Assembly: GCA_016906335.1 (NCBI GenBank)
Contig: JADEYG010000007.1
Span: forward strand, 959,001-1,023,000
DNA length: 64,000 nucleotides
Direction: 5' to 3'
Origin: Novakomyces olei
Lineage: Eukaryota; Ascomycota; Novakomycetes; Novakomycetales; Novakomycetaceae
A model generated the notes under the pieces. The model made no database searches. It was not told the DNA's origin and worked only from the letters and a program-made list of their open reading frames with translations. How positions within the stretch are numbered: the first letter of the stretch is position 1; each line of letters starts with the position of its first letter. This document shows positions 1-11,639 of this stretch, piece after piece. Both the position numbers and the translations under genes were made by a program.

Positions 1-445
1 GAGAATAGTGACAAGACTGCCTCCTCCGTCGGCGGACATGGCGGTAGCAAAAGGCCAGCTACAGTCTCGACTAGATCAGTCAAAGCATAAGCAGTACTTG
101 GGGAATATAATTGTCAGCACTCCAAGGGGTAGATCGGTCAGAGCACCGGCTCACAATACAGCAGAGACTGGTTCAAGGCAGCAGCATATTATTGCTCAGG
201 GTACAGTCAAGCTGCCCAAGGCTACAACGAATCGTGTGGCGGCCGGTGGACATGGTGCTAGTCCTGGTACGTCTATCAACCGCAATAGTTCAGGCGCGTC
301 TTTTTCCTCTCCGATACCCGAACAGTCTCCTCCACAGTCACGGGGCGGCACTGACTCCCCACGCAAACATCCGGCAGCGTTCAATAAAAGCACTGCTAAA
401 GTTGTAGTATCCTTACCGCCACGTACTGTCCCGAGCCTGTCGTGA
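1..445 (+). CDS. 3' end of an unrecognised protein gene (truncated by window edge)
   Basis: An open frame enters from the window edge and ends at a TGA at 443-445. The visible part is about 147 residues of low-complexity sequence rich in Ser, Pro, Arg, Ala and Gln, with basic patches such as STPRGRSVRAPAHN and no recognisable domain. It looks like the disordered C-terminal tail of a larger protein, or its last exon, beginning upstream of this window. An AT-rich spacer with A/T microsatellites separates it from TRM82. I do not recognise the family. A chance frame is possible, but the GC content and the in-frame length favour real coding. Confidence 0.45.
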   Translation, partial: RIVTRLPPPSADMAVAKGQLQSRLDQSKHKQYLGNIIVSTPRGRSVRAPAHNTAETGSRQQHIIAQGTVKLPKATTNRVAAGGHGASPGTSINRNSSGASFSSPIPEQSPPQSRGGTDSPRKHPAAFNKSTAKVVVSLPPRTVPSLS

Positions 446-589
446 TTGATTGCTACATCGTCGGGCCTGCACATACATAACATAATATTTTAATATAATT
501 AAACATAAATATGTGTACAAGTATGTATATATATCGTACATACTACATCCCATAGTCAGGATGCACAGTAATGTAAATATTAAATATTG

Positions 590-641
590 AACTAAATTAA
601 ATTAAATTAAATTGAATTGAATTGAATTAAATTAAATTAAA

Positions 642-673
<32 letters not shown>

Positions 674-676
674 AAA
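590..676. repeat. AAATT / AAAT microsatellite upstream of TRM82
   Basis: A pure A/T tract made first of pentamers (AAATT, with a few GAATT variants) and then of tetramers (AAAT). It ends about 40 bases before the TRM82 start codon, so it forms the core of that promoter. Such tracts usually exclude nucleosomes in yeasts; that role is inferred here. Confidence 0.9.
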
Positions 677-714
677 TAAAAAGTGCAAAAGCACTCAATT
701 ATTTTGCGCCGTCA

Positions 715-2265
715 ATGGGACATCCTGTGCAGCAATTGGCTGGGCTTGACTCAGGCCGGCTAGCATGTGCCATCGATACTCGGATATACGTAATTGATCA
801 AGCCAAGGCGGCTTTGCTATCAGAAACGGATCTTTGCAAGGACACGGCGGTCGCTGTGGCTTTAGATACTAATGCGCAAGAAGAAGAAGCTGATGATGAC
901 GAGCCCAAAATTAATGGTAGTGCGGGTGTAGCAGACAATACGGACGTGCCCCAGAAAGAAGGGTCACAGGGCAAGAAGACTAATGCTGAAAACAAGGGAA
1001 AAAACAATTCAAAATCTGTTTCTGGAAAGGAGAATCCGTCTGTGCCAGTGCCTTTTGTTTCAGCTCTTGCTGCTGCTGGATCCCGACTGGTGTCGGCCAG
1101 TGCAGATAAAATCATACGCGTTTGGACAATTGACCAGCATGGATCTTTAAAGCTACAAAATTCTCGGTAAGATATCAAAATTAGAAAATAATAGAGTAAA
1201 AAGTAAAAAGGCCCATTAACAAATTAGGCGCATCAGCAAACGGATAGCCGTACTAACGGTCGTGCAAGAGCGAAACAAATTACTTGTTGGGGATTTGTCT
1301 GGAGACGTATTTGCTCTTGATTTAGATTCAAACGAGTTTGATGGCCAAAGTCCTATCATTGGACACGTTTCAATGCTTACAGATATCGCCTACTACCCAC
1401 ACGTAGATCGTTCAAAGTCTCTAATAATCACCGCTGATCGAGATGAGCATGTGCGGTCTTCATTCTATACCCATCCTTATGTTATTCACGGCTTCTACCT
1501 CGCTCACACCGAGTTTGTCTCTCGTCTATGTATTGTCCCTCGAGCGACCAGCGCTGGTGCGCCCACAGTACTCGTTACAGCGGGTGGAGATGGAAGGATT
1601 TGTGCATGGGACGTCATTTCAGGTCAGCTATTATCACAGATTGAACTGCCTGCAGACTACCGACTAGATACTGCGACAAGCAGCGGTGGCCGGCCGTATC
1701 ACGCTGTGTCCCACCTAGCTTTGCTGCCAAATACGAGGCTGCTCGTTGTCGGCTTAGAAGGGTAAGAAATTGGTATATTAATTTAAGTGCGCTTTAGCGT
1801 TTTCGATCAAATACCGAATCGCGTTGAAAAATAATAATCGAATAAGCAAACTAACTGTTTAATTAAACGAAAAGAATAGCGCTAATCCATAGTGTTTCTC
1901 GCTTATTGCTTTTGGCGGTTGATGACACTGGTCTATTGAGCCTTAATGGCACTGTTGAAACGGACGGATACGTGCTGGATATCGTGTTCACTACTGGCAA
2001 CGATGCCTCACAATTGCTTGTAGTCGCGCAAATGCCGTTACAGAATACAGATGAATCAGTAGCACCTTCAAGGGTGTACGCTTTGCGCGACGGAGAACTG
2101 CAATCGGACGAGCAACTGCAGACAGCTCTGAATAATCTCTTACAGCCACTAACTGAGAGTGAAGCTAAAAGCAGCAGTAGTAATATGTACAATAGGTTGG
2201 AAACACTTATGCGCAAACGAGCTCCGCGGCATGGTGTGCAAAACGCCGCTGAAGTTTCAAATTGA
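715..2265 (+). CDS. TRM82: tRNA (guanine-N7)-methyltransferase non-catalytic WD40 subunit Trm82/WDR4
   Basis: The non-catalytic partner of Trm8, which makes m7G46 in tRNA; it acts in the nucleus and stabilises the catalytic subunit. The model has three exons (715-1166, 1228-1761, 1893-2265) and gives 452 residues, normal for the family. WD40 blades are visible: SADKIIRVWTID near residue 135, LLVGDLSGDVFALDL after the first junction, and GGDGRICAWDVISG. The family signature ITADRDEHVR followed by GFYLAHTEFVSRL is present and is highly characteristic of Trm82/WDR4. A charged low-complexity insert (about residues 55-115, rich in Glu, Lys and Asn) sits between blades. The introns are 61 and 131 nt with GTAAGA donors; both junctions keep phase 2. 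The C-terminal tail is the usual acidic/basic region. Confidence 0.92.
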
Positions 2266-3097
2266 GTTTCCCTAGTCGCTGATCATACGAATGATTTACT
2301 AGTAATTCATCATCGACTCTTACTGTGCTCTTTAATGTTGAATTTAAATATTTTCTTGTCTTTTTAATCCTAGTTACGCTTTTGGCCTATTTATATTTTC
2401 CTTTTAAAATTGACAATATTAGACAATATTTATTATATGTGACCTGCCTATAGTAGAAGAGCACTAGCGCAAGTGTTACAGTTCACTCAAACTATAGTTT
2501 GTCATAGTGACGTTTCCCGCCTAATAGTGTAAACTCAAGCACTCCTTGACATCCATTCGGGAGCACAATAATCCTGCATTTCAATCACTATTCTAGAGCC
2601 GCAGTGAGTCGGTTTGTGATATTATATAGATACATCGGGTTTGGCAAAAAGTCTCCATATTATCAGCATTGCTTTCCAGTATTGCTTTCCTGTCGGCTAT
2701 ATTAAATATCTGCTATATATTAATCGTATCTGCTGTATATTAATCGTTCCGCTATATATTAATCGTTCTGCTATATATTAATTGTGTCTCTGCGCTTATT
2801 TCTCTAATATTATTAGCTATTACGATGGCTATATTCAATCATCCCCCCACCTGGCTGGCGCACTCAAAGACAATCGGGCGGTAGAAGAGACGGATCGTTT
2901 GTGTGTTGAGTGGCATATGTACGAATTGCCTTTATTTTATCTCCACTTTTTTGTTTAATTCAAATTACCTTAACTTTGTCTTTCTCTGCGTACTGATCAA
3001 AGCACAGTTAAAGTGTCCGTCGCTTGGCAATCAATCCCACTCGCAGGGAACTGCGCTTTTGCCTTTCTCTCTTGGATCGTTACACGAAAAACGCACC
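2266..3097. other. Intergenic region TRM82-creC with a 19-20 bp tandem repeat
   Basis: No gene is seen. Bases about 2696-2788 hold four to five imperfect copies of a 19-20 bp unit of the type TGCTATATATTAATCGTATC. The region serves as the TRM82 terminator and the creC promoter and 5' leader. An open frame continues in phase upstream of the creC ATG from about 2903, but its sequence is hydrophobic and AT-rich and lacks an ATG at its start, so it is treated as leader. Confidence 0.6.
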
Positions 3098-5282
3098 ATG
3101 TTTGTCCCAATCAACACGACGAATATAAACCCGCGAATAACACAGGCGCGTATTGCTCATACAGCGGCAATTGAAGCTCACAACCGAGTTTTCCGACCAC
3201 AAAGCAGCAGTTCCTCTGCCGCTGCTGCTGCCGCTGCCGCTGCTAATGGAGACGACTCGCAGCAGTTACCACCAGAGTCCTGTTTCCTGTCCAGCGAGGG
3301 CACTTATACTCTGCGTGAACGAATCCATGTGGCTATTCCTCCTCAGCATCCGAACGATATATCTTCACAGCCGCCGAACGCTCTTGAAATTTCAGATCGG
3401 CCAATGTCGCGAGGCTGCCAGATCAGTCTCGCGACTGTAGCGCGTGAGGATACTACGTCATTGCTACACCGCGGATCGGATGGGGCTACAACAGCAACGG
3501 CTTCTGCAGCAGCCGCTGCTGCCGCTGCAGGATCTAATAATATGGGAGCTTTAGCAGAGAATTTATCGGACTCTCTCTCTTTTTCCGACGATGGGCGGCA
3601 AGAGCCTGAGGAAGCGTACCCGAGTACTGCAGGTCTGTCGGGCGCAGTTGGATTGTCGGGTCGGGCTATGGATAATACTACACCAACGTCGAAACGGAAA
3701 AAACCGAAAAACAAGCTTACAAACACGAGCTCGAGCTATGTTTCCCGTATTATTCACCATCGAGACTTTGTCAAGAAACTGGCAGAGCGCGACGTTCACG
3801 ACGTATACATGATCACCAATACTTTGCGTGCTCTTAACTGGATCGATGTCTCCCTGTCTGATACAGTGCCGAGCGACGAGGAGTCAATGTCTCGCGTACT
3901 CTTCACCCGTTCCTCGCCTTTGTCCCATCATATCAACCCTCTGACCAAGGACGCAACCCATTTGGATGTTATTATTGGGTTTGCTTCGGGTGATTTTTTT
4001 TGGTATGATCCAATAACGTCAAAGTATAAACGCATGAACAAGCAGGTACGTGGTACAATTTAGAGATTATTCAACACCCTTTTACACTTATTTTGGCCAT
4101 ATGGCTTTACTTTGTCTTGTGTTTGCCATAGTTTGTGTTCCTGATTATTTGCTAATAATAGGCGGCTATCTGTGGGAGTCCTGTTGTGCAGGTCCGTTGG
4201 ATGCCGCGATCCGAGTCGCGGTTTATGGCGGCGTTTGAGAATGGCTTATTGGCAGTTTTTGACAAGGATAAAGATGATCCAAGCAACAGTGCGTTTGGGG
4301 ATAGTCTAAAAAGGCCTCGAGAAAGTTCGTTTCAAGTAGTCCTCTCGCACCAGTCAAAGCCGGGCAAGACGAACCCTGTGGCTGCTTATTGGGCGTCCAC
4401 AGCCTGTGTAAACGCTTTTGCTTTTGATCCCTCCTGCACGATGTTGGCTACCGTAGACGAGCTAGGATTATTACAGATTATAGACTGGCGGACAGAGACG
4501 GTTACCGACGTGTTTTCCACTTATTATGGAGGTCTGAATTGCGTTTGCTGGTCGCCTGATGGGCAGTATATTTTGGTAAGTCCGCATTTCTATACAATGC
4601 AATCCAATTCATGTTTTCAACATGGATTTTAGTGCAATATTTTTTTTCCCCAACTGCTTGTGCTATCAATTATGTTTCAAGACATATTTCGTATTTAGAT
4701 ACATTATCTTGTATTTCTTATTATATATTATTCTTCGCCATTTTCTACTATTCTGTTTCTCAGCACTAATTTCAGACTGGCGGGCAGGACGATATTGTAT
4801 CAATTTGGTCGGTAACGCAAAAGCGGCTGATTGCACGATGTGAAGGGCATCAGTCGTGGGTTCGAGGCGTGGCCTTCGACGAATGGCGGTGCGGGCACCG
4901 TCATTATCGGTTTGGCAGCGTTGGTGACGACGGAAGGCTTTTGCTTTGGGACTTCGGTCCTGGAGCTGTACAAAAACTGAAGCCAAGCAGGTCGATGACA
5001 GCTCTGGCTGGAACGGATGGCCGTTTGCGGCGTACAGGCACAGACAGTTCTAATGGGTCATTGGATGGGTCTCCGTATTATGCGCACCAGCAACGTTCTG
5101 TGCAGCACACGCGTCCACATGTTCATCGGGTTGCTTCGCGCTCAGATACTGTGGTAATGTACCCCGTCGTTTCGAAAGAGATAGACGGAGATCCACTGGA
5201 GAATATTATATTTCGCCCTGAGGCTATTTACTTGTCGAGCAAGAACGGGCACGTATCAATTTGGAACCGGCCAGACAGGTGA
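3098..5282 (+). CDS. creC: CreC/WDR20-type WD40 protein, deubiquitinase cofactor
   Basis: WD40 protein of the CreC/WDR20/Dgr2 family. Members bind and activate a ubiquitin hydrolase (CreB/USP12/46) and in Aspergillus are needed for carbon catabolite repression. There are three exons: 3098-4045, 4162-4575 and 4776-5282, giving 622 residues. The ATG at 3098 was chosen because it opens a normal disordered N-terminus. That region carries two poly-Ala runs and the family element EGTYTLRERIHVAIPPQHPN. The conserved core includes VSRIIHHRDFVKKL, IIGFASGDFFWYDPI, FSTYYGGLNCVCWSPDGQYI, TGGQDDIVSIWS and EGHQSWVRGVAFDEW, plus the late blade GSVGDDGRLLLWDF. The C-terminal blade has SSKNGHVSIWNRP. Introns are 116 and 200 nt, both phase 0. 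The arrestin gene creD lies next, on the same strand. Confidence 0.9.
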
Positions 5283-5993
5283 AGTGTATATACTGTAAAC
5301 GCGTAGCAACCAGGCTTGAGTATTATTAGTGTATAAAGCGACGAGAGACTGCTGGAGAAGGGTGGAAAGGCGGCTGGCTAATTCGAGGCGGGACTGGTGT
5401 ATATAATTTATACATATTAAACTTTATCCTACAGTCTCAGTTTCGCCAATCACTAGCCCACCCTTGGTACATATTAATTGTTTTATTAAATATTTATCCT
5501 GTCAATTATTAATATAATTCTGTCAATTATTAGTATAATCCTATTAAATTTTCTCTGAATAATTGATTAATTATAAATCAATTGGCAATTTATATGAGCC
5601 CCCTCAATATGTATATTTATCAAAAAGTCTTGTATATCTGCGCGCTACACATACCTTTGAGTGTCTTTCCTTTTATGCCGAGAGTATATAATAAATGTGC
5701 CATACCTTATTACATGTGCGAGTAGTCGCGCTATAACATTAGCACTCTGCTAACGGCACAGCAGTATTGCACAATTTAATATATGGTTAAATACTCATAG
5801 TAGTGTGTAGCCACATCGATCGACTAATTCGATGTGCAAAAAATCCTGAAACATTCGCCATACATTTTTCGAATAATCATAAAATCAGAGCGGTGCAGAG
5901 ATCTGGGACTCTGGACGGCAGTAGTGCCTCGCGCAGGGAAGCACTTGCACGCATTAACGGCCACAGTGCCATATTGACAACACTGCGACAAGA
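5283..5993. other. Intergenic region creC-creD
   Basis: About 0.7 kb of AT-rich DNA with short direct repeats such as TCAATTATTA. No coding or RNA gene is seen; it would hold the creC terminator and the creD promoter. Confidence 0.5.
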
Positions 5994-8023
5994 ATGAATG
6001 TGTTGAGTAGAGGCAGCTCAAGTGTGGCGTCACTATTCGACATTCGGTAAGCTTTGGGCGCAAGTACCGTGTGCCATTCACACAAGTCTCTAACCCGTTT
6101 CACGATAAATAGAATTTCCTCGTCGGATCGCGATGTTGTACTACTACGGGGCACGAATGCCGATGACACGGCTCTCCTATCGGGATCTGTGGTCCTGTCT
6201 GTTGTGGAGCCGATAACAGTGAAAAACATTACGTTAAAGCTCTATGGCACTCTGAGCGTACAGTACGTTGAGCCAAATCGCGGCAGTAATCGCTAACAGG
6301 ATAGCTGGCACGAGACGATAACTACAAGCTCACGCGCCCAAACACAGCGAACACAAAAGCAGGAGCAGAATATATACGAGCACACTTGGTCGTTTCTGCC
6401 CACTGGACACAGCAAGACGTTTGGGATCGGAAACTATGAGTATCCGTTTGAAGTCAACCTTCCGGGGAGTATGTGTCGTCCGTTGAATCTTTTTTCTGTT
6501 TTTTGTTTTTGTTTCTGTTTTGGTTTTTCTATTTTCTATTTTCTATTTTCTATTTTCTATTTTCTATTTTTTTGTCTACTTTTAGATACTAATTCCAGAT
6601 ATCGCCGAGTCTGTGGAGGGCGTTGAAGGCGGCCAGGTATCTTACCGGCTGAAAGCAGTCGTTGAACGGTCCGGGTTTGCACAAAACTTGGTGAAACGAA
6701 AGCATTTACGAATAATTAGGGCCGTTTCCCCTGACGCTATTGAGGTTTCGCAAACAATGGTGAGTTTGCTAGAGCGTTGCACTTGTCACGACTAACATAG
6801 TGTAGAGCGTGGAAAACACGTGGCCCAACAAGCTCGAGTACAATATAAACATTCCGACAAAAGCGTACTCCATCGGCACAGGAATCCCTATAAACATTCT
6901 CATGATGCCGCTCATGAAAAACATTTCTATCCCCAAAATTGTGGTTGTACTCAAAGAGTACATAACCCTGAATGTATCACACGGCTACCACGGACTCCCC
7001 GCACATCGTGAGCAATCGCGGACGGTCAAAACACTGCGGGTGGAGAGCTTGAACAATGACACGGATCAGTGGGAAGTTCACAAGTATATGGAGCTGCCAC
7101 GGTCTCTCTCCGAGTGCACACAGGACATCGAGCTAGAGCGTATCAAAGTCCGGCACAAGCTCAAGTTTACAGTGAGCATTCGTAACCCGGACGGTCATAT
7201 TTCAGAATTACGGGCAGCTTTGCCCGTAATTCTTATTATTCCACCAAACTTGTTTGGCGATAACTCTGCCGGTATGAGCGAGTATAACCAGTTTGACCCG
7301 GAAAACCAGTTGCCGAGCTATGAGAACAGCGTGTACGATCGACTATGGGATGGGCTGAGGTACACTGAGACTCCACTGGCTTCAGGAGCCGCTACTCCGA
7401 TTGGACCTTCGAGTCGAAGAAACTCCTTCACCGGCGAACCAGATCAGTCCGGCCCGATGGACTCACACGGCCGGCGGCTCATGTCGGGACTGGAAGCCCT
7501 GCAAGCAAGCCAGCAGAGACGCGATGGCCAGACTGCTGCTGCTGGAGGAGCAGTTTCTCCTCTACCAGGCCATGGACCTGAGACAGACTATTTCTCTTCG
7601 CACCAGCAACCGCATGCGCCTTTCCATAACCCCGAGTCTACTCAAAGCCACCCTGCCAGTCCGAGCAGGACCCCGGAGCACAGTATGCAGATCCCTAGGA
7701 ATCTGAGTGAGAATGATATGGAACAGCTCTGCAAAGTACCGTCTTATGGTCAGGCTAATAGGGTCAATCCCCTTTCCATGGCTCCTTTGGCTCACGGATT
7801 GCCCAGCTACGACGATGTCACCCGGCTCAATCAGAGCCAGCCTTCAACGCCTATGGAACCCGTTCATCAGGAACACCGTGGAACGCCGAGCTCGGCTGCC
7901 TCTTCTTCGTCTAATCTTGGTGGACTGCCGTCTCGGCCACCGGCAGCGCGTATAAACAGCGTACGCAGTTTCGACGCGTTCCGTCGGTCCGCGCGTCTTG
8001 GTAATAACTCGGGCCACCGATGA
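5994..8023 (+). CDS. creD: Arrestin-domain ubiquitin-ligase adaptor (CreD/Rod1/Rog3 family)
   Basis: Alpha-arrestin that recruits Rsp5/HulA-type HECT ubiquitin ligases to plasma membrane transporters; CreD opposes the CreB-CreC deubiquitinase genetically in Aspergillus. There are five exons: 5994-6046, 6113-6257, 6300-6468, 6599-6759 and 6806-8023 (581 residues). The N-terminus SLFDIRISSS...LLRG is typical of the family. The arrestin N domain contains LSGSVVLSVVEPITVKNITL and YEHTWSFLPTGHSKTF. The C domain contains AESVEGVEGGQVSYRLKAVV and VENTWPNKLEYNINIPTKAY. The disordered tail has two L-P-S-Y motifs (LPSYENSVYDRL, LPSYDDVTRL), which fit WW-domain binding. Introns are 66, 42, 130 and 46 nt. 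The 42-nt intron starts GTACAG and ends CTAACAG, and without its removal an in-frame TAA interrupts the domain. The third intron contains a CTATTTT tandem repeat. Confidence 0.9.
6525..6572. repeat. CTATTTT tandem repeat inside creD intron 3
   Basis: About six copies of a 7-nt pyrimidine-rich unit (CTATTTT) lie in the sense strand of the 130-nt intron. They end just before the branch motif and TTCCAG acceptor, so they may serve as an extended polypyrimidine tract. Confidence 0.85.
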
Positions 8024-8221
8024 ATGGAGGTTTTATTTATTTATTTATACATATATATATCTATATATCTATATGATAGAATAGCATAATGTTTATAATT
8101 GGGTCGGTTTCGAACAGTAAACGATAGTGATAGCCACGACACGGGAAAGCGTACGTCACGAATAGCCTGTTTTACGTGTTGTTTGAATAATGCTGTTTAT
8201 TTGTTTTTAATAAATATGCGT

Positions 8222-9679
8222 TTAAAGTACTCGTTCAACTCTAAGAGCCTCTACCAATGCGCAAACAGTCTCGTCTGAAACCCCGTACTCGTGCTCAGCA
8301 GCAGGAAACTGCCGCCCTTTAACCTCGCGCACATAATCAGCGATAGCCGAATGCTGAAGAGCGCCAATGCGGGCAAACTGCTTTGAAAATTTAGGTACAA
8401 ATCGATCATAAACCCCGAGCATATCGTTCTGCACAAGCACTTGGCCCGCGCAGTCGCCACCGGCTCCAATACCAATAAACGGCAGTGGCACATTCGCAGT
8501 GAGCAGTTTAGCAATACGCGCTGGTACCGCTTCTACCACGGCCGCAAACACGCCTGCTTCCAGAAGCGCCCGAGCATCTTGCACTAGGGATTTGGCCTGT
8601 TTTGTCAGTATGCGAAGACAGGCTGGAATATAAACGAGAACAAATAGCACTTGACAAGAGATAGCAATCAAACTTAAACAAGCCCTAGCAAATACAGAAT
8701 AAATGAAAAGACGTTTATAAATAATAAATAATAAATAATAAATAATAAATAATAAATAATAATAAATAATAAATAATAAATAATATATTAATAACCAAAA
8801 TCAAACTGGCAAACCAAAAGACTAGACCAAACTTACAGCACCGACAGTCTTGCCCTGGACACGAAACCCGCCGATGGTATGAGAGTGCTGGGGCAAAAGA
8901 CCAATGTGCCCCATAACAGGGATACCCGCATTGACCAGAGTCTGAACAGTCTCTGCACGAGCACGGCCTCCTTCTAACTTTACTGCGTCCACTGGAGCCT
9001 GCTGCATTATTTGAACAGCAGAGGCCAGAGCCTGTGCCGGTGAGGATTCATACGAGCCAAAAGGCAGGTCGACCACAATCATGGCTGCACCATGAGCTCG
9101 AGCACGGCACACCGCCTTTGCATGGTGAATCATGTCCCCCAGCGTAACATGCATAGTAGTGTCGTAGCCCAGGGCAACCATCCCCAGCGAATCGCCTACA
9201 AGGACGAGATCCACGCCGGCTCTCTGTGCGTACAGTCCCGACGGATAGTCGTGGGCAGTCAGGCAGGCAACAGGCTCACCCGATCTGAACATACGGTCGA
9301 TATCCCGCACAGTTCGCCGCCGGAGAGGCTGCTTGTTGCCATAGGGCGAAGCCAGCGTCTCGTCAGGCAGCTTGCTTGCCTGAGCGTCTACCGCTCTTGT
9401 CCCAAGGTCGGGACCTTGGGCGGCCACTGCCGAGTCTGCTGCGGAGTCTGCTGCAGCCGGTTTGGCTAGAGGTGAATAGAATCGGGCTCCAGTCACCGAG
9501 GGATCATGTAGTGCCGCGCCAGCGACTTGCAGACTGCCGCTGTACGTATCTGCCGTCCGCTTGCTGGCACAGCAAATCCGTCGTGTTTGAGCCGTAAAAG
9601 GCGGCAGCTTTTGGCTTGCGTAAGCGCTCTGCCGAACGCGGCTCGCTGCCGCTATTGCCGAGCGTGATGGCCGCGCCAT
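8222..9679 (-). CDS. ECM31: 3-methyl-2-oxobutanoate (ketopantoate) hydroxymethyltransferase, mitochondrial
   Basis: First committed enzyme of pantothenate and CoA synthesis: it converts 2-oxoisovalerate and methylene-tetrahydrofolate to ketopantoate. There are two exons, 9679-8837 and 8596-8222, giving 405 residues. The first 110 residues or so are Ala/Ser/Arg-rich with almost no acidic residues at the start, as expected for a mitochondrial presequence. The PanB barrel follows: VACLTAHDYPSGLYAQRAGV, LVLVGDSLGMVALGYDTTMH, KLEGG, and MGHIGLLPQHSHTIGGFRVQ. After the junction comes LLEAGVFAAVVEAVP and then GIGAGGDCAGQVLVQNDMLG. These are the expected metal and substrate loops. The 240-nt intron carries an AATAAAT repeat. 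The gene converges on creD (198 bp apart) and shares a divergent promoter with GID8. Confidence 0.93.
8715..8785. repeat. AATAAAT tandem repeat in the ECM31 intron
   Basis: About nine copies of a 7-nt unit AATAAAT, with one shortened copy, inside the single intron of the ECM31 gene. Confidence 0.88.
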
Positions 9680-10067
9680 TGACTTGTCCAGATTTCCTCA
9701 TGTGGTCATGTCGCAGGTATTACATTAATATTCGTTGTAATAACGGAAAATGTTTTTTTGGTGCAAAGGATAGATTTTTTAATACTAGATTTGCTGGTAT
9801 TTAGGGTTAGTAAATAAATGTCAGGTTTAGGAAAGTAACCCTAACCCTAACCCTAACCATCGCCTTGGAGGATTTTGGCTTTTGCTATAACGCGATTACT
9901 GTAAACTAGCTGTGTCAAATAATATCATTAATATCATTGATATTATAACCAATTAAAAAGGCAAATATACTAGCAATTTTCTGGAGAAATGTAATCCTAT
10001 ACATTAACGTAAAAAACCCTAAATCAACTATAAAAGATCCAAAATTTCACAGGAAAGGCCATAGCCC
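9680..10067. promoter_or_regulatory. Divergent ECM31/GID8 promoter with telomere-like TTAGGG motifs
   Basis: This 388-bp space lies between two divergent start codons. It holds TTAGGGTTAG at 9801-9810, then a perfect array of CCCTAA units at about 9836-9858 in the opposite sense, and a single CCCTAAA at about 10017. Telomere-like motifs in fungal promoters are binding sites of Tbf1/Teb1/Tay1-type Myb factors; such binding here is inferred. Confidence 0.6.
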
Positions 10068-11287
10068 ATGGCAGAATCGCGATATTCGCGAACTGCCCAC
10101 GGTGTACTGGTCTCTTCCGGTTCAGGTACACAGTTTTCCTCTATGTCTGGTCTTCGCGGCTCTCCGGCGGCAGAGAACGGCTCTGCTGAAGCAAGCACCG
10201 GCACCGGCACCGCAGTTACTGCCGGAACTACTATTGGAGCCGCAGAGTGGAATACCCTACTGGACCATGTCTCCATTGCTAAAAGGTCTTTGCCTTTTCA
10301 TTTTTGTTATTTTTCTATGGCTTAATGGATGCGATATGGCTACGCGGTGATGTTAAAAACAAGCAATGGGAATCTCTCTGAATCTGCCAATGCAGACGAG
10401 TGTTGACAAAGCTTAGGACACCTCTGAGTGTGGTCTTTTCAATGTTCCATCTTGATTTCGTATTGCCTTTTCTAACTTTTACTAGTGATCTCAACGCGGT
10501 TGTTCTCAACTTTTTGATAGTCGAGGGCTATGAGGCGGCAGCCCGGGAGTTTGCCAAGGAAACTGGCCTCGCTGTGCCCGTGTCTATGGCCTGCATTGAA
10601 GAACGCATGGCTATACGTGCAGCCATTCTAGGTGGCCGAATTGACACTGCAATCGAGCTGATTAACGATTTTAACCCTGAAGTAAGCCTTTTTAATTTAA
10701 TTTAATTTTATTCTGTTTAGTCGTGTTTGGCAATGATGATCTCGGTATCATGCACCACTCTCAGCACACCTTGTGCATTGAGGAGAGCAATTCACCTTTA
10801 AATATCTCGAGCCGTAAAACACGATTTTTAAATAATTATTATGTGTATTTCTCTTGCTAACGTTCAGCTACTGGATACAAACAGCACATTGTATTTCCAA
10901 TTGCTTCGGCTGCAGCTTATTGAACTCATACGCAAGACGCTTACAAACGGCAATGAGTTGAATGATGTTACCCCCTGCCTAGATTTTGCCATGAAAAACC
11001 TTGCAACTCGGGCTCCGTCAGAGCCTGGATTCCTGCAAGATCTCGAACAGACTATGGCATTGCTATGCTTCCCGCCGGATGCCATTGCCCCCCAGCTGGT
11101 TCATTTACTGCAACCTGATCTGAGGCGCGTAGTAGCTAATGAGGTCAATGCGACCCTCCTAATGTCGCTTGGCGAACGGGACGAATCTGCCCTAAAGGGA
11201 CTCGTCCAGCTTTGGGATTGGGGTGAGCGACGTTTGCGAGAGGAAAAGGTTGAATTTCCGGGATTACGGCTTTGTGGGGATGGTTGA
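10068..11287 (+). CDS. GID8: GID/CTLH ubiquitin-ligase complex subunit Gid8 (LisH-CTLH protein)
   Basis: Scaffold subunit of the GID/CTLH E3 ligase that degrades gluconeogenic enzymes when glucose returns. There are three exons (10068-10285, 10486-10681, 10868-11287) giving 277 residues. After a disordered N-terminus, a LisH motif runs SDLNAVVLNFLIVEGYEAAA. A CTLH segment follows, with IEERMAIRAAILGGRIDTAI, and then the CRA domain with LYFQLLRLQLIELIR, LEQTMALLCF and MSLGERDESALKGLVQLWDW. Order and length fit Gid8/TWA1. The first donor is an atypical GTCTTT, but the joint restores the conserved S-D-L-N of LisH. The second intron starts GTAAGC and ends in GCTAACGTTCAG. The gene is divergent from ECM31 and convergent with the SDR gene downstream. 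Confidence 0.9.
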
Positions 11288-11639
11288 TGACGTTTGCATT
11301 GACATATTGCTTTTTAGGGTTTAGGGAGCGTTTGGGTTTGTTTTGCTACAGATCTTTTGGTCTAGATTTATGAATAATGATATCGTTAAAAAGGCTTTCT
11401 TGGGTTTTGAGCGTTTGGAAATAGTTGTGTAATATTGCAGATACGTTTGTACTTGTAAAAATCCTCAATTTATGGCGAAAGACGTGCAAACATGTTTTGT
11501 ACTCATACTTCAAAAAGTTTTGTTTTTATATTAAATTCAAATGCTATAAATGCCGGATGTATCGAATATTTGTATAGCTCTTTATCTTCACTTCATGCTC
11601 TTTTGTTTTATCCAACTTTATCTTATTCTGCTTTGGTTC
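11288..11639. other. Convergent intergenic region GID8/SDR
   Basis: No gene is seen. Near 11311-11330 are two TTTAGGG units just past the GID8 stop, and elsewhere T-rich DNA suited to two facing terminators. Confidence 0.5.

Noticed and set aside
2903-3097. Upstream extension of the creC frame
   Set aside because: No ATG at its start and a hydrophobic AT-rich sequence unlike the family N-terminus; treated as leader.
9836-9858. Possible chromosome end because of CCCTAA repeats
   Set aside because: Only a few units, flanked by ordinary genes on both sides; it is an internal motif.
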